From: Margaritifera margaritifera
Taxonomy: Eukaryota; Mollusca; Bivalvia; Unionida; Margaritiferidae
Length of the DNA stretch: 64,000 nucleotides
NCBI GenBank assembly: GCA_029931535.1
Contig: JAQPZY010001685.1
Span: forward strand, 7,609,001 to 7,673,000
Direction: 5' to 3'
Shown: positions 35,637 to 48,438 of the stretch, piece by piece
Layout of the letters: every line of letters begins with the position of its first letter
Position numbering within the stretch: position 1 is the stretch's first letter
Notes under the pieces: model-generated
Told to the model about the DNA's origin: nothing
The model's database searches: none
Seen by the model: the letters and a program-made list of their open reading frames with translations, nothing else
Made by a program: the position numbers and the translations under genes

Positions 35637-36359
35637 TGTATTATGTATAATGTTTACATATTAAACTTTTGTCCTACATATTTAACTTTGTCCTTGGTTA
35701 TAGGATGTAAACAAGTTGTTTACATAGAATTCGAGGTAAGGGTTGCTTTTGTTTACTATTTTACTGTTTTTTCCACGAGAATTACTGATATTTGTCAGGT
35801 AAGCCATATGATTTTCTAGAAAATGCTGTCAGGTGACCTGTGTTTATATATAGGAAGTTTGGTAAGTTACATTATTTCATTCCTATGCTAACTATCAGTC
35901 TTTAAAGAATTTGGTTTAACAATCAGATGTTTATAGTTGTGCTGTGAAAATCCGAGCAAATTCAGAGAGAGGAATTATATATTTAAAATATTCATTGGAA
36001 TTACTAAAGTGTTCGTTCTCATTTTTGGATTGATACATGACTATGGGATTTTTGTGAATTCATTCAAATATATTCTGCATTACATCATTCAGGCATATCA
36101 GGACAGTCAAGACTACTGGCATATCAGGACATTCAAAGCTACCGGAATTCATTCGGAACAGTCTATATTTTGGACTTGTGATTACGAAACTTAGGATTAT
36201 TTGGATTTTATTGATTATTTGGATTTTAATTCACAATATTGTAAGTGTCATTTGAATTTTCACTTTAATTGTCAAGAAGTATATTGCTTGTTGATTTTAC
36301 TTACATTCTTGGTTTCATCTTCTTTCTGTTACATATTTTTAGGCCATAGAGTGGTAACA
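35637..36359 (+). mobile_element. Solo LTR, copy B
   Basis: It is 723 bp, begins TGTATTATG and ends GTGGTAACA, with ATAT on both sides (35633-35636 and 36360-36363). Shared blocks with copy A include 'attcattggaa', 'tacatga-t-tgggatt', 'ggaattcattcggaa', 'ttttggacttgtgatta' and 'ttacatattttta'. It is longer than copy A through small internal duplications ('ggcatatcaggaca' occurs twice). Confidence 0.85.
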
Positions 36360-36559
36360 ATATAATCACAAAGGCTACGCAACCGATCGATGTTTGGCAG
36401 AAAATGAAATAAATCAATCACTACAAGGACTAAAGTAACCTTTATTTTTCACCCGATGTTTCTCAAATCAACAGTAACTCACTATGATAGCTATTTAGCA
36501 TTGTTGATGGATCCAGTGTAAAGGAGGGCTTCTGAAACCTTCGGTGTATGACAAGGGTC

Positions 36560-36990
36560 GAAACTAAAGGTACCGTTCAAACGGTATCCAAATGTTGTTG
36601 CAGCGCTGAATTTTGTTTTTGTAACGGTACTTTTCAACACTTGTGTCGTTGAAACGGCATATATACTGTTGCAACGATATTCTTATATCGGCGGGACAGT
36701 ATTACTTTGTTGTTGCAGCGGTTTCTTGTCTCGTTCAAATAGTAATATTACGGTTGCAACGGTAACATATAATGTTAGAGTTGCTACCATAAAAATTACC
36801 GCTACAACAAGGATAGTACCGTTGCAACGAAAAAATATACCTTTGTAACAATCAAATAGATCATTGCAAGAACAAAAACTCCCATAATATTATTAGCAGC
36901 AGTATATGAATACCATTGCAACGTCAAAACTTAGCATTGTAATGATAACTGGATAACGATATTTGCATACCGTTGCAACCGTACCGTATT
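36560..36990. repeat. Diffuse tandem repeat of CCGTTGCAACG motifs
   Basis: The palindromic word GTTGCAAC or close variants (cgttgcaacg, tgttgcagcg, cgttgaaacg) recurs about every 25-35 bp for 430 bp, on a degenerate background with 'gtacc' and 'ggta'. Confidence 0.75.
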
Positions 36991-36992
36991 TT

Positions 36993-37100
36993 CAGTGGGG
37001 GATCAGAAATAACGTTGGGGTTTGGGGGCGAAGCCCCCGGAAGCTCCTGCATTTTAAGCATTTCCAGGGCATAATTTGGACCATATGTGAAGATAATTTA
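36993..37100 (-). repeat. GGGGGCTTCGCCCCC dispersed repeat
   Basis: Carries 'gggggcgaagcccccggaag' and 'gcattttaagcatttccagg'. The same words, inverted, occur at 52965-53060, showing a dispersed family. Confidence 0.65.
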
Positions 37101-37152
37101 CTATAGGAAACGTATTGTTTGTTTCGCGATTTTTGTTGTTGTTGTGGACAAT

Positions 37153-37281
37153 CAGTGGAGTAGCGAGGCAAAGTGCCGCCCAGGGCCAACTACCAAAATT
37201 ACGCCCCTACTCCATTCAGATTATTTGTGATATATATGGTACTCTTACCAAATTGCCGCCCCCCCCCTCGCTACGTCACTG
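37153..37281. mobile_element. hAT-like MITE, 129 bp
   Basis: The left end is CAGTGGAGTAGCGAGG. The reverse complement of the right end is CAGTGACGTAGCGAGG. Flanks 'tggACAAT' and 'ccaACAAT' agree at five of eight positions, a decayed 8-bp target duplication. Confidence 0.75.
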
Positions 37282-37444
37282 CCAACAATGCGTTTAGATG
37301 TTTATGAGAATTTAAAGGAAAACGATCTCATCCGCCGCATCTGCCCATGCTGTGTCCTCTCTCAATCACCCCAGATCATAGACTACCAAATTTTACTTGG
37401 TTTAATAGTGACAAAAATATTGAAATATTATTGTAACATCGTCA

Positions 37445-37605
37445 TACTCAGTTGCTTGTTCACAGGTGTCTTATCCTTATGCTCATAATTATTCCTTACT
37501 CATTTGCTTGTTCACATGTCTCTCAACTTATGCTCATAATTATGCCATACTTGTTTGCTAATTCGCATGTCTCTCAACTGTATGCTCATTATTATGCACT
37601 GGCTT
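37445..37605 (+). repeat. Tandem repeat, about 56 bp x 3
   Basis: 'tatgctcataattattc', 'ttgcttgttcacatgtct' and 'ctcaact' recur three times with divergence. Confidence 0.7.
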
Positions 37606-37779
37606 GCAAGCTGATATTTAGTTGATTTATGTTATGTTTCTGACGATATTATCTTCGAGAAAATAAAGACTGATGATGACGACGACGACGATGATCTAAG
37701 TTTTGCAATAAAACCTACCGAGGTGTCACACTAATGGTCTTGTGTGATTATCAAAACCGCCAAATGTCAACATAACAAG

Positions 37780-38085
37780 TACATGGAAAAGTCGTCTGCA
37801 GTTACGTTTTTGTTGGCACTTGCCCAGTTAATACAATACACATTCAGTGTGTATGTAATAGAGAAGGTCTATCAAGTACTGCTTTAGAATGCAAAGAATG
37901 AGACCAAAGGCCGACTAATATCTTTCGGTTAACCTCATATAGCACAAGGTCACATTACAACATTTTTCTGTATTATCCGACACAATGTGCCTGAACTACA
38001 TACCCACTGACACTGAAATTCTTCAGAAAATAAGTAATATACGGCAAATATCTTTTTTTATAATATTTGACGTCAATGGAACAAA
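37780..38085 (+). repeat. Dispersed repeat, copy 2
   Basis: Same motif order as 27590-27885. Confidence 0.65.
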
Positions 38086-41000
38086 GGCAAAATATTTCGT
38101 CAGCTTTCTAAAGAGTAGATATCCAACAGCATTGCCTTGGAAACCCTTCTGAATACGAGGAATATAGGCAGTCATTACCTTTTATGAAATCATTTAACGT
38201 CAATCTAATGAAAGCCAATTATTAATGAACCATTCCCAAAGCATTTGCAAATATCCACCCAAGTTAATACAAGCAGAGTGCTCGATTAGTTATTTTATTA
38301 TATACAAATAAATAAATACATAAATAATCAGCAAATGAAAACATATTTTACCGTATCATCGCCTACAAATTATTCACCAGATAAAAAAAAAAATAGAAAA
38401 GATAAAAAATAAAATAAAAAAATGAAATGCTTGATCGTTTACATAGTTATAGAGGTAGAGTATAAAATTTGATAGAAATAAAAGAGAGACTTATTTGAAA
38501 TGAAACAGATGCAAGTGTCCTTGATTTTCGCTATCTTCTTGAAATAATTTAGCACCCGATACGCGAATTAGCAAGCATGACGCATGAGCGCTGGTGAGAA
38601 GTTAATATTGTAACAACAGAAAACTACTGTATAGCCGTGAAAGAATGCCATGCAAAGAAAGAAGAAAAAATTACACAAAATAAACTATATATTGTATTAA
38701 AAAAAAGAAAAAAGTTGTGTTAGAATCAAGATAAATTCTCACGCTAGCAGTGGCCAAAAATAAAAATAAAACAGACAGAAAGAAAAAGAAATGTCCTCTT
38801 GAGATGACATATCCCACCGATCCCCAACTTATCTAAAAGGTCTTACTGAACATATCCATTGTTCCTAACACACTAAATTTTATACTACTTGTGCTAGTGT
38901 CGATATGATCATCCATTCAGGTGGAGAAGCGCTAAAAAGATTTTTAAGATGGATGCCATGGCGGCTATTTTGGCTTTCCGCTGGGGGATGTGCACCATTT
39001 TCATTTAGAATCCATTTGACATCACGGGGACGATTTCAACAATACAATTTTTGGGGGCCCCGTCCCTAGAATTGGGAATTTATACTTGGGACTTTTTACC
39101 ACATAGCCTTACGACTTGTAACCTCCTAAACCTCGTCACTCATAATTTTTGTTGCAATCTATTTTCATATGTACCTTTATAGCCGATAAAAAAATTATAT
39201 TATAAACCAAAATTACATACAAGTTTATTCTTGTTTTGTAGAGATTGATGGCCAAAGATCCATTTCTTTTTTGTAGGTCAATGATATTTATCTTTGACCT
39301 TTAGAGATCGAAATCATTAGGTTCCTTTGCATCCTCAAGCACAGTATGTCGGGGTTTTTTGTGCAGTAATATGTATGTTGCAGTAGAACTCAGGTTATTG
39401 TGTGAAAACCATTTTACTTTGATACTGACAGGTATATCCAACTTTTTGACACCCAGATCAGTAGCCTTCTCTGGAATTTAGATCCCTGAGCATGCACTAT
39501 ATTTTTCCTGAATGGTCCGGTCCTAGCACAATTTTCTGAAGAAGCGTACAAGACTATGTCTCAAACCATTCTGAAACATCGCGAAATTTACATGAAGAAA
39601 TTTAAAGCAGTAAATGTGCATCATACAAATCCATTCCAACCATGCGTATGTGTGTGTTTTGAATATAATTACTAAGACTGTTGTGCCAGAAGAAGTCATC
39701 AACGACCCTGTGAGAAGGGCTGGAACTGGATGGGAAAAATACCTGTCTTTTGTGCCAGAACAGATCACTTCAGATCGTGTTGGATTCTGGTCTCTAATTA
39801 AAAGGGATAATAAAGAGCAGATAAAAAGCTTCTGTGAAACACGGTATCTCATCTGTCAATGCTGTTTCAATTACTCTTGCTCAAGCTGGTGAGACAGGAA
39901 ACCCCAACATTTCAGGGTACAAACTTTAGGCCTAGTAATATACCGAAGTTTCAGTTGAAAACAGACACTTTACGATATATGACTTTCAAACAATTTAAAA
40001 ACAGAATCTTAATGTTGATGCCACCAATGCAACCTTCACAGATGTTGAACATGTATAACTTTCAGCAAGTTTAACACATAATTTGAACTGATTATACTGT
40101 CTCAGCCAGAAAAGTGATATCCATGTTTTGCAATTCACAGGTGAGACAAAGTATCCAAATTTATGTGAACTGAAAAAATCCATAAATCTATTTATCTTGT
40201 CTGTTGTGATGTTGCTGCACACTGCTCTTACGAATTTTACCCCGAAAAACTAATCAACTATTCACCACGTGACTTGACCTTAGACACATATATGCATCAT
40301 TCCCAAGGCTGCACTGTGTACACTGGTGAATCTGCTTAGAAGTCCAATGCCTAACCATAAATACATGATACAAGTCCCCCCCCCCCCTGCAAATAATGGG
40401 CCACTGTGACCTTGCCCATTTGACCCCCACACCTGTAGCAATATTTAAAAAATGGTAAATATCGTTGTCTGATGAAAATTCATCCATGGCAATATTAGAT
40501 AGTACTGCAATATCCAAAAACTTGAACCACTGACCATCCAACTAAAATTTCAACAATTACTCCCTGTGACTTTGATCATAAAACTCTTTGGCCATCAATC
40601 TCTATGGATATTTAGTTCCCACTGATGAATTTGAGGGTAAAGTCTGATGATGATAATCCTCCAATGAAAACACGACAGAGCCCTTTAAAAATCTTTAACC
40701 AAATGTTGATGTTGGATGGACAGATGGACATTATGACCACGATGTCTTGCCTTCTGCAGTGTTCATTGCAGGCAAGACAAAAAATGGGAAAACAAAAGTG
40801 TATGTAAACTTAGATATAAGGATAAGAGTATTTCTTCTGCACATTTATGTGTCAACTACTGAACTACATCAATGTAATCGATTTTCAAATTTATGACAAG
40901 ACAATGAAATGTATATTTATTTCATTAAGAAATCAAGCAAATTAAAATCAAACAAGTTTGAATTAATGTGAAAAATGAATGGGACAAACATTTTCAGTTG

Positions 41001-41195
41001 ACAGCTGTTAAATCCTTTTTTTCAGCACCAATAAGAGAGAAAGTAAACAAAAACAAGATAAAAAATCCAATTATTACCAAGATTCAATTAACTACTATAA
41101 ATTACACATCTACGTATTCAGTTCTGCATTATTTTTACATAACAAATGTAATTATATAGCATTACTTATAATGATACCAGCCAAAAACATGTACT
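38086..41195. other. Non-coding, one weak open frame
   Basis: Long AT-rich stretch. The plus frame 39614-39892 contains 'VVPEEVINDPVRRAGTGWEK' with protein-like composition, but no domain, splice site or partner exon is evident. A C tract lies at 40377-40387. No RNA gene seen. Confidence 0.4.
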
Positions 41196-41199
41196 CAGG

Positions 41200-41375
41200 C
41201 TATAGAATCATCAATAGAGACTGTCAGCATGACTTGTCTGCTATAGAATTATTAATGGGAGACTTTCAGCAGGACTTGTCTGATATAGAATTATCAATGG
41301 AGACTTTCAGCATGACTTGTTTGGTATGGAATTATTAATGGAAACTATCAGCATCATTTGTCTGATATAGACACA
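41200..41375 (+). repeat. Tandem repeat, about 60 bp, three to four units
   Basis: 'tagaattatcaatggagact' and 'ttcagcatgacttgtctg' recur at about 60-bp spacing. Confidence 0.8.
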
Positions 41376-41528
41376 TCGTTATGCATATATTTAGATTTAA
41401 ATAGTTGACTGATGCGACATGACTAGTAGTAGACTTGGCAACTCTAACAAACCAATCTAGTTAATAAATTGCCAGTTTCAAAATATCAAATAAAAAGCAT
41501 TCACTGTATCACTAAATGGTGATAAACG

Positions 41529-41549
41529 TGTGTGTGTGTGTATATATAT

Positions 41550-41594
<45 letters not shown>
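41529..41594. repeat. (GT)n(TA)n(GA)n microsatellite
   Basis: Short GT and TA runs followed by about 20 GA units. Related open frames here are translation of the repeat. Confidence 0.9.
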
Positions 41595-41597
<3 letters not shown>

Positions 41598-42720
41598 GCA
41601 TATATACATACATACCTGACAATAGCTGCCACCCATGGGAAAAGGCAAAACTGGCCTTTGTAAACAGGTGACTTCTGTATGCAGTTTCACCTTGCAAACT
41701 TGGATATTGAACAAATACCATCCACTGAATACCAGCATTGTTATTATTATAATTATTATTTTTATATTATTACATGTACTATTATTATGTCAAACAAATT
41801 TAGTACACTATTCAACAAAATCATAAAATACATGTTGTTTTCTCCCAAACTTATGTTCCACACAAGATAACTACATCATGTTCACTTTAATCCATTCTAT
41901 AAATTAAATTATTGCCATCTCTTTTAAAAGAAACTCAACTGAACTTCCTTTGTTTTGTGCACCTGGACAAAACACCAATTTCACTACTAATTGACAGCTT
42001 ACATATGACCGTGAAACAGAAGACTGACTCTCAGTTTAGCCAACTTGTACAGCTGTTCACACTTCAAACAATATCTGGATTAACCAGTTGCTCAACTCTC
42101 CGAGATCAAATGACATTTGGTGTATATGAGGATTGTGATGAACAGGGAATGAAAAGAAGCCTTATGTAGCTATTGTTTGTAACTGCCCTCAACAAAGACT
42201 CAGCTAGTTATGCACTGTTCATTGTGTTTTGTTTTATTTTACATTTATCTTCATCAATCCCAGACACACAATGCCTTGCTGGATCCAGTACACTTACTTG
42301 GAAAGGACCGTTATTCGCCAGAAGATCTGTATACAGACACATGAACAGTGTATAGCAAACCAGAGATGCTGCCAGAAATTTTCTTAAGACGGGGAGGTCC
42401 CCCACACCTACCTTCAGAGGGGGGAATCATCGGGGGATGGGGGGGCAAGGGTAAACTAAGCCGAATGGTAGATGATGGGTGACAACATTATTATAAGGTG
42501 TAGAAACACCTAATTTAAAATGAGCATTTAATGATTTTGTACCACTTCTTTGAGAATAAATGTATATGGTAGCTGCATACCTAATTGTTGCTCAGATGGT
42601 AAAGATTCTTCTTTGTTTCTTATCACTGCCATTCAAATATGGCTTTGCATACTGAAAATAATTTACTGGACCACACACACACATCTGTATAGTCATCAGT
42701 TTATTTATTGTTTCAGATGT
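41595..42720. other. Non-coding, nothing recognised
   Basis: A G-rich patch at 42405-42450. The open frame 41912-42169 has no recognisable domain. Confidence 0.4.
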
Positions 42721-42721
42721 T

Positions 42722-42908
42722 AGCCCACAGGCCTTTGAAACTCTATCACTGTAGTAGGAAAATGACAAAATATCTCAGAGAAAAAAAATAAGAAAAAAAT
42801 ACTTAATCCAAATTATATATCTGTATAGGATTTTATTTTGTTTTGTTCTCAGATATTCTGACATTTTCTTACTACAGTGATCGAGTTTTAAAGGTCTGTG
42901 GTTACCCT
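42722..42908. mobile_element. Foldback MITE, about 58-bp arms
   Basis: The left arm ('cccacaggcctttgaaactc', 'atcactgtagtaggaaaatg') pairs with the right arm ('cattttcttactacagtgat', 'gagttttaaaggtctgtgg') around an A-rich loop of about 70 bp. Confidence 0.75.
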
Positions 42909-43945
42909 ATTTCGCCGAGTAGTGTGAATTTTGCTTTGAGAACTGAATCACCTTTCACAATCAGTTTTTCGTAAAGGCAAGAACTGCTGCAACTATGACC
43001 AGTCTGAATAGATTCGGGAACTGGTTTTCAGGTATCCAAAGCACAATTTTCCACAATTCAGGCATGTTGTTCCTTGGATATTTCTGTCGAAATATCAGAA
43101 TTTCTGCATGGCCTAAACTGTAGTAAACGACATCATGCCGGCTATTTCTGTATCACAGCTTTCTGCGCTATGTTCAGTTGGCAACAAACCGTCAGATATT
43201 TCATCTTCCCTAGTTTCGTCCTTAACAGATGATCTTTCCATCTCGCTGAGTTTCCTAAAGAAATCTGTTATATTTTGTCTAAACATAACACATTACTGTC
43301 GCGCTTTAGACATTTCGATCGATGGATCAATTTACTACACTGCCCCATTAAAAAATTCAATCGGAATACCTCCATAGTTTCTGCAATACTCCAACAGATC
43401 TCCATCATAAAGGTGCTTGTATTCAAACAATATTCTCCATAGCTATAGCATTAATTGAGATCATAGAGAAAAGTCAAAAAAGACGATCTGATCAACCTAA
43501 TTAAAAAACAATTCATATTTAGCAGCCTTTCAGAAAATGGCAAGAGTAGAATTGTAACTAATTTAAAAAATCCACTAAGTGATAACAATCAATTAAAAAA
43601 GCACTAAAAAATACAGAAAGATTGCATTTTTCTGAGGTTCTTTTAATTTGGCATACAGATTACTAAAACAGGAAGATGGAAGCATTTTGTATAATAAAGA
43701 TAAGGAATAAACTCACAATAAACACAAGTGACAGAAATCTTAACTTGTGCAGAAAATTTTCCAAAATTTGTTCCATGCTACCGGACAATGGATTTTTGCC
43801 ACCACTGTTATATAAATTTTCATTCTAGTAGTTTAGCTAAAGGAACCAAAACCACCTATAAAATAAGAGTTATTGATCAAACACTTATATCTTCCTTTAA
43901 GGATCAAGTTTAACAGATCAAAGACTTTTACTATGCATAAATTAT
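42909..43945. other. Non-coding, nothing recognised
   Basis: No supported gene. The open frame 43135-43377 is serine/leucine-rich with no domain. Confidence 0.4.
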
Positions 43946-43949
43946 TTGC

Positions 43950-44125
43950 ATGCGAGAGTCGTGACAAGGAGGGTTCAGGTACATATCGTGCCATAGGATC
44001 TGCCTGGGTCAGCTACTGTAGTGTGTTTCTGGGCAAGGCACATCACATCAATTGCCTTGCTACTAAATAACCTTCATGTGTGCTTCTGTACTGTAAAATA
44101 TCATTCCAAATCAAATTCTTTGTGT
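43950..44125 (+). mobile_element. tRNA-derived SINE, 5' truncated
   Basis: It begins just before the B-box-like 'GAGGGTTCAGGTAC'. It continues 'gtgccataggatctgcctgg', 'gtgtgtttctgggcaaggc' and 'ctactaaataaccttcatgtg', matching the SINE at 26888-27078 in order. Confidence 0.8.
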
Positions 44126-45231
44126 AACATTTCAAAACAGCCAGTTCTGCATTACAGTTAGTGAAGGACAGATAGTCTGATGAACAAATAAAATACACAT
44201 AGATTTGTGCATGCCCCATTGGGGCGAGGGGATCTAGCATTGGATATTTTTTTTCTATACACATGTATTGCAGACACTGGTATCATTCATTTTCAAATTC
44301 ACGAATTAAGACATCTAAAAGATATCAAGGATTTTCAAGATCTGCAGATAAGAACCATACATTACCATCGGGTACAAAATAAGAACTTACAGTGAACAAA
44401 GTCGGCAATATTCTCGACAACATCCTTTTCATTAAAGAAAAATATTGTTCTGCCCTAAATCAGCACTTTCAACCTATTCTGGGTCCTCTGGGACTAGAAA
44501 GAAATCCCAATTCCAATGTAAATATATCAAAATCATGTAGAATTCCGATATATGGGGAAATTCCTCCTGAAAGTTGCATTATAATTGATCTTTACCCATA
44601 ATGTTCCCAATTACCCTAGAAACATCCATTTATGAAGTTATACAAAAATATTAGAAGATAAATGTAGATGCTGCTATAAGTGAATAAAATAACATAACTG
44701 CTACAATTTGCAATAAATAAGTTCCTGCTTCCCACAATCCCTAGTATTAATGCAATTACTCATTTTGTGAAACCGCTGCTGAAATAATTAATCTTATGTA
44801 TGGCACAAAACACTAAGCAATTTCAAATGTTTTCCACTTCATTACATCTTTGATGTACAGAAATTAAATATTTTTCAATACAGATATTATGCCTAAATGT
44901 TTTGAAGGTTTTTTTTTCTTCTAATTGTAATATTTTGTTCTACAATTCAACTTTCATTTCTAACGATTCTCAAGTATATACTTTTAATTTAAAAGAAGAT
45001 TCTCTTTTACTGACAACCATTGATTGTTCCTAATTACATCAAGTTCCTTAACAAGATGATAATGGATTGTAATATTATTTCAATATATCCAAGATGACCA
45101 TTCAAAACTAGTTGCTTCTATAAAAAGAATCATTGAAATTCTAAGAGCTGGAACTGATTATACCCACATTGTTTGTTAAAATGTTGTCAGCTGTAAATGC
45201 TTCCCTGAATTATGGTTAGTTTTAACCCACA
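44126..45231. other. Non-coding, nothing recognised
   Basis: It lies downstream of the Mcl-1-like gene and may include its 3' untranslated region and intergenic DNA. Confidence 0.4.
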
Positions 45232-45237
45232 TTTATT
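45232..45237 (-). terminator. Possible polyadenylation signal AATAAA
   Basis: AATAAA on the minus strand 35 nt beyond the Mcl-1-like stop codon. Unusually near, so a distal signal may be used instead. Confidence 0.35.
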
Positions 45238-45272
45238 TGCTTCTTGAGTATATTGCAAGAGAATGTGTGCCT

Positions 45273-45389
45273 TCATCGTGCCATAACAGCCAGGGCACCG
45301 ATCCCTCCTAGAGCTGCAGTGAAAAGAAGTCCCTTCCAGATCTTATCCTCCACTGCACTCTGGTCTGAGAAGTAATCTGCAAACGCATC
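45273..45389 (-). CDS. Mcl1: Mcl-1-like Bcl-2 family protein, exon 2
   Basis: It encodes residues 181-218: the second half of BH2 ('DAFADYF') and a C-terminal hydrophobic segment (about residues 200-217, 'GLLFTAALGGIGALAV') ending in R and TGA. That tail fits the mitochondrial/ER membrane anchor of the family. The acceptor is clear: a T-rich stretch, then 'CTCCAATACAG|GATGCG' with the junction at 45390/45389. The frame joins exon 1 in phase 0. The open frame reading upstream to 45500 is intron. Confidence 0.92.
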   Translation of the reverse strand, partial: DAFADYFSDQSAVEDKIWKGLLFTAALGGIGALAVMAR

Positions 45390-47786
45390 CTGTATTGGAG
45401 AAAGAAAAAAAAATGATGATTCATAAAATGTTAGAATGCGAGTACATGACACTCTATCAACAACCCAGTAATTCAGCATGATTATAAAAAAAACACACAA
45501 ACCCCTTCAAATCTAGATTTATGGTTGACCAGGCAGGTACATGTTATTTATATACAGGCACACCCTGCATACCATATTGATAATCACTTGAAATAAAAAA
45601 TATATCTGCACATAACACAAAAAAGTGTGGATTTTAATATGATTAACCAGGGGGGGGGGGGAGGAGGAGGAGGGGGTGTCTTTTTTTCTCCGACAAACAA
45701 AATAAATCATCTATATTTTAGTGAAGAATAACAAGTTCCAAAATTCTGGCACAATTTTTCTAAATATGCTATTCAATAAAATGCAAGGGTTCAAACATCA
45801 TGGAAGGATTTAAAGCACGATGGACTCAAGTGTGCTGAATGATTCTTATCAAAGCATGATGTCAAAGCGCATATGAGTGTAATTAGGCAATATCAAATCT
45901 GCCATCTCTAAGAAAAATAAAAACCTAAGGTCAATTGCACTTGAGTGTTTTAAGATTATAAATAGGAAATCTCCCAGTTATATTTAGATACAGAAATACT
46001 GCAGAAATACCCAGGGTGAGAACATGAAGTTACAGTATTAATTCTTTTAGATATTTTGGTGCAAAACTTTGGAACTCACTCCCCATTTCAAGGAATAAAT
46101 GCCTCCAAGTCAATTTCACAGATTAACAAGTAGCCAGAATATTCCATCCTGTAGCCGCTGAACATGGCTCTATTAGCTACTGTAGTGTGCTCTTTCTTAA
46201 TTATAGCATGCTTTTTGATTCAAGGAAATTATATTTTCCTGTATGTGTGCTATAATATGCTTTCTGCTTCCAGTAGATTTATATCATCAATTATACACTA
46301 TGTCAATAAGCTTTCTAAGTAAATAAACGATGATACTCCTGCTCCAATTAATTTCAAGTTATGCTTTCTGCATAATGCACATAATTTTAAATATCTGCAT
46401 GTTGTAATCTCATACAACTGAGGTGTTTTATGTAACGAGTGTAACTTATTTCATTCATCCCAGATTATGTACTTGTAGATTAGAGTCTATTAAACACATA
46501 GACTCAATTTAATTTATCTGTTGATCCTTTATTACAAGTCTGCCACTTCCATCTTAGAGCCAATGTCAGTCTCATATTTTCTTGTGCACATATCACGTGA
46601 ATGTTTAACATTTGTAGCAAGGTTGGACAAAAAGGGAAAATATTTATATTTTAATTTGTTACCAGTTATATCTGAACCATAATATTTAGTAAGTATATCA
46701 GATTCTTCCACTTTTAAATCTAAACAAAGCCACAGGCAGCGAGGGAGTAGGCTCCTCCCTAATCATTACACTGGCTAATGAAACTGCCTGACTGACTTTA
46801 TGGTCCAATGAAATGTGCACCGAATGTCAACACAGATTTTTGCACTGGTCAACATGGTCAGCTCACATGGAAATCAACAGGCCCTGCGGAAAATCAACTT
46901 GCCCTTCCAATCCAATAAAAATAATGTTGTAATGGCTCTCTAACTTTCCACAGCAAATAATACTATCATTCTTATAGTGTTTACATCCTGCAACAAAAGT
47001 TCCTTTTTTGTAAATACATTTACTGCATGCTTTGCATGTCATGCCTATTTCACAGTACACCAAACAGCTAAACTCCTGCTCCCATTTTGGCAAATGATCT
47101 CACAATCTTTCTTCTCTCATACCTCCTTTGCTGCTCCCACCTTTCTTCTTGTTTTTTTTTTCTTCCTGCGGTGGCTTATAATTCAATAGGGGTGAAACAA
47201 TACACCTCTGCTGTGTATTGATACGATTCACAATACACAGCCTACAAAGCAATACATTACTGATATACATATCAACTTGATGGTCTTTTCGTCTTTAGAA
47301 GGTCTCTCAGTGTTATGGTGGTGCCGTTTTTTATGTATTGACATATTGGTTGTTTCTAGTATTGCAGATTACATACAGACATAGACTTATCATTTGTTCA
47401 TATGCCATTCTCATCCTCAACAAGATTTTTAAAAAAAACTAAACTTCCAAACAGACTACATGTTAGGTGTCAATGATTTTTATTCTGTCTTTTAGGCCAT
47501 CTCAGGCAGCTCCAATTGATCAGTTGCAGGATTTGTCTTGGTCACTGCGCCCTTTGTTTTGCACTGCATGAATGCTTTAAAACATCTTATTACCAATTTC
47601 ATGTCTTCACTTAAATTTGGAGGGCATTACATTGTTATCTTCAAAACAGAACAAATAGTGCAATTTCCTCATGCAAGGAAAATCTTATCTAGAACAAGTC
47701 AGAATGTAGAAGGAGAGAAGACTAACAACCAAATCCTTCACATTGTATTTCCTGCAGATACATAATTGCCACAGCCACTCATTTCT

Positions 47787-48438
47787 GTCAGTGAAAAAGG
47801 AAATAATTGACAACACCCACTCTCCTTCTACAAATTAACAAGATGACTATTACTCGTGCAGTTTGGAATCTGCCACCCCCCCACTCTGCGCTTGTTTTTT
47901 TTATATCCCATCCGATTCAAGTACTTTACAGATCATTTAATAAATACTTTTGCGCACAAGTTTCTCTGTTGCTTTGTATCTATTTGAATAGAGTTTGGAT
48001 ACCAATACAGCAAACTCTGATGTGTCACGTAGTGAATAAGCTCCAGCTAGTTCAGAAACTTGGTTATTGTTTTACTCTTGACTTGAACAAACAATAACCA
48101 CCAATCAGAATTCAATGCAACTTATTTCACTGCGTGACACACAGGAAGTGTAGCCCTCAAATTCGATCCAAGTAGAAAAGATGAGAAGCAACAGAGAAAC
48201 TTCAAGTAAATGTGATTATTAAATGATCAGTAAAGTACTTAAATTATACACAGGGAACAAATCTGGAATGTCTTCTTTACGTTGATATATGTTATCAGTG
48301 GCTGAGCATGCTGACGGGATAAAATAATCAGCATGGAAATGGGGGGGGGGGGGCAGATTTAAAACCAACAAGTTAGTCACCTTGTGTTTCTTAATTTGTA
48401 AAAGGCAAGTGGGTGCTGTCAATTGTTTTTCTCACATG
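47787..48438. mobile_element. Foldback element, about 650 bp, in the Mcl-1-like intron
   Basis: The left half (47787-48072) is matched in inverse by the right half (48088-48438). Outer words: 'attgacaacaccca' / 'tgggtgctgtcaat'. Middle: 'aagtactttacagatcattt' / 'aaatgatcagtaaagtactt'. Inner: 'tgtcacgtagtgaataag' / 'cttatttcactgcgtgaca'. Centre: GGTTATTGTTT / AAACAATAACC around 48080. Arms differ by indels, so it is old. The small open frames in it are by-products. Confidence 0.8.

Noticed and set aside
39614..39892. Protein-like frame 'VVPEEVINDPVRRAGTGWEK'
   Set aside because: Composition is suggestive, but there is no recognised family, no flanking exon and no clear splice sites, so I list it only as a note in the non-coding stretch.
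45273..45500. Exon 2 read as a separate 75-residue protein
   Set aside because: Its first half is intron; the acceptor at 45390/45389 and the in-phase join to BH2 show it is the last exon of the Mcl-1-like gene.
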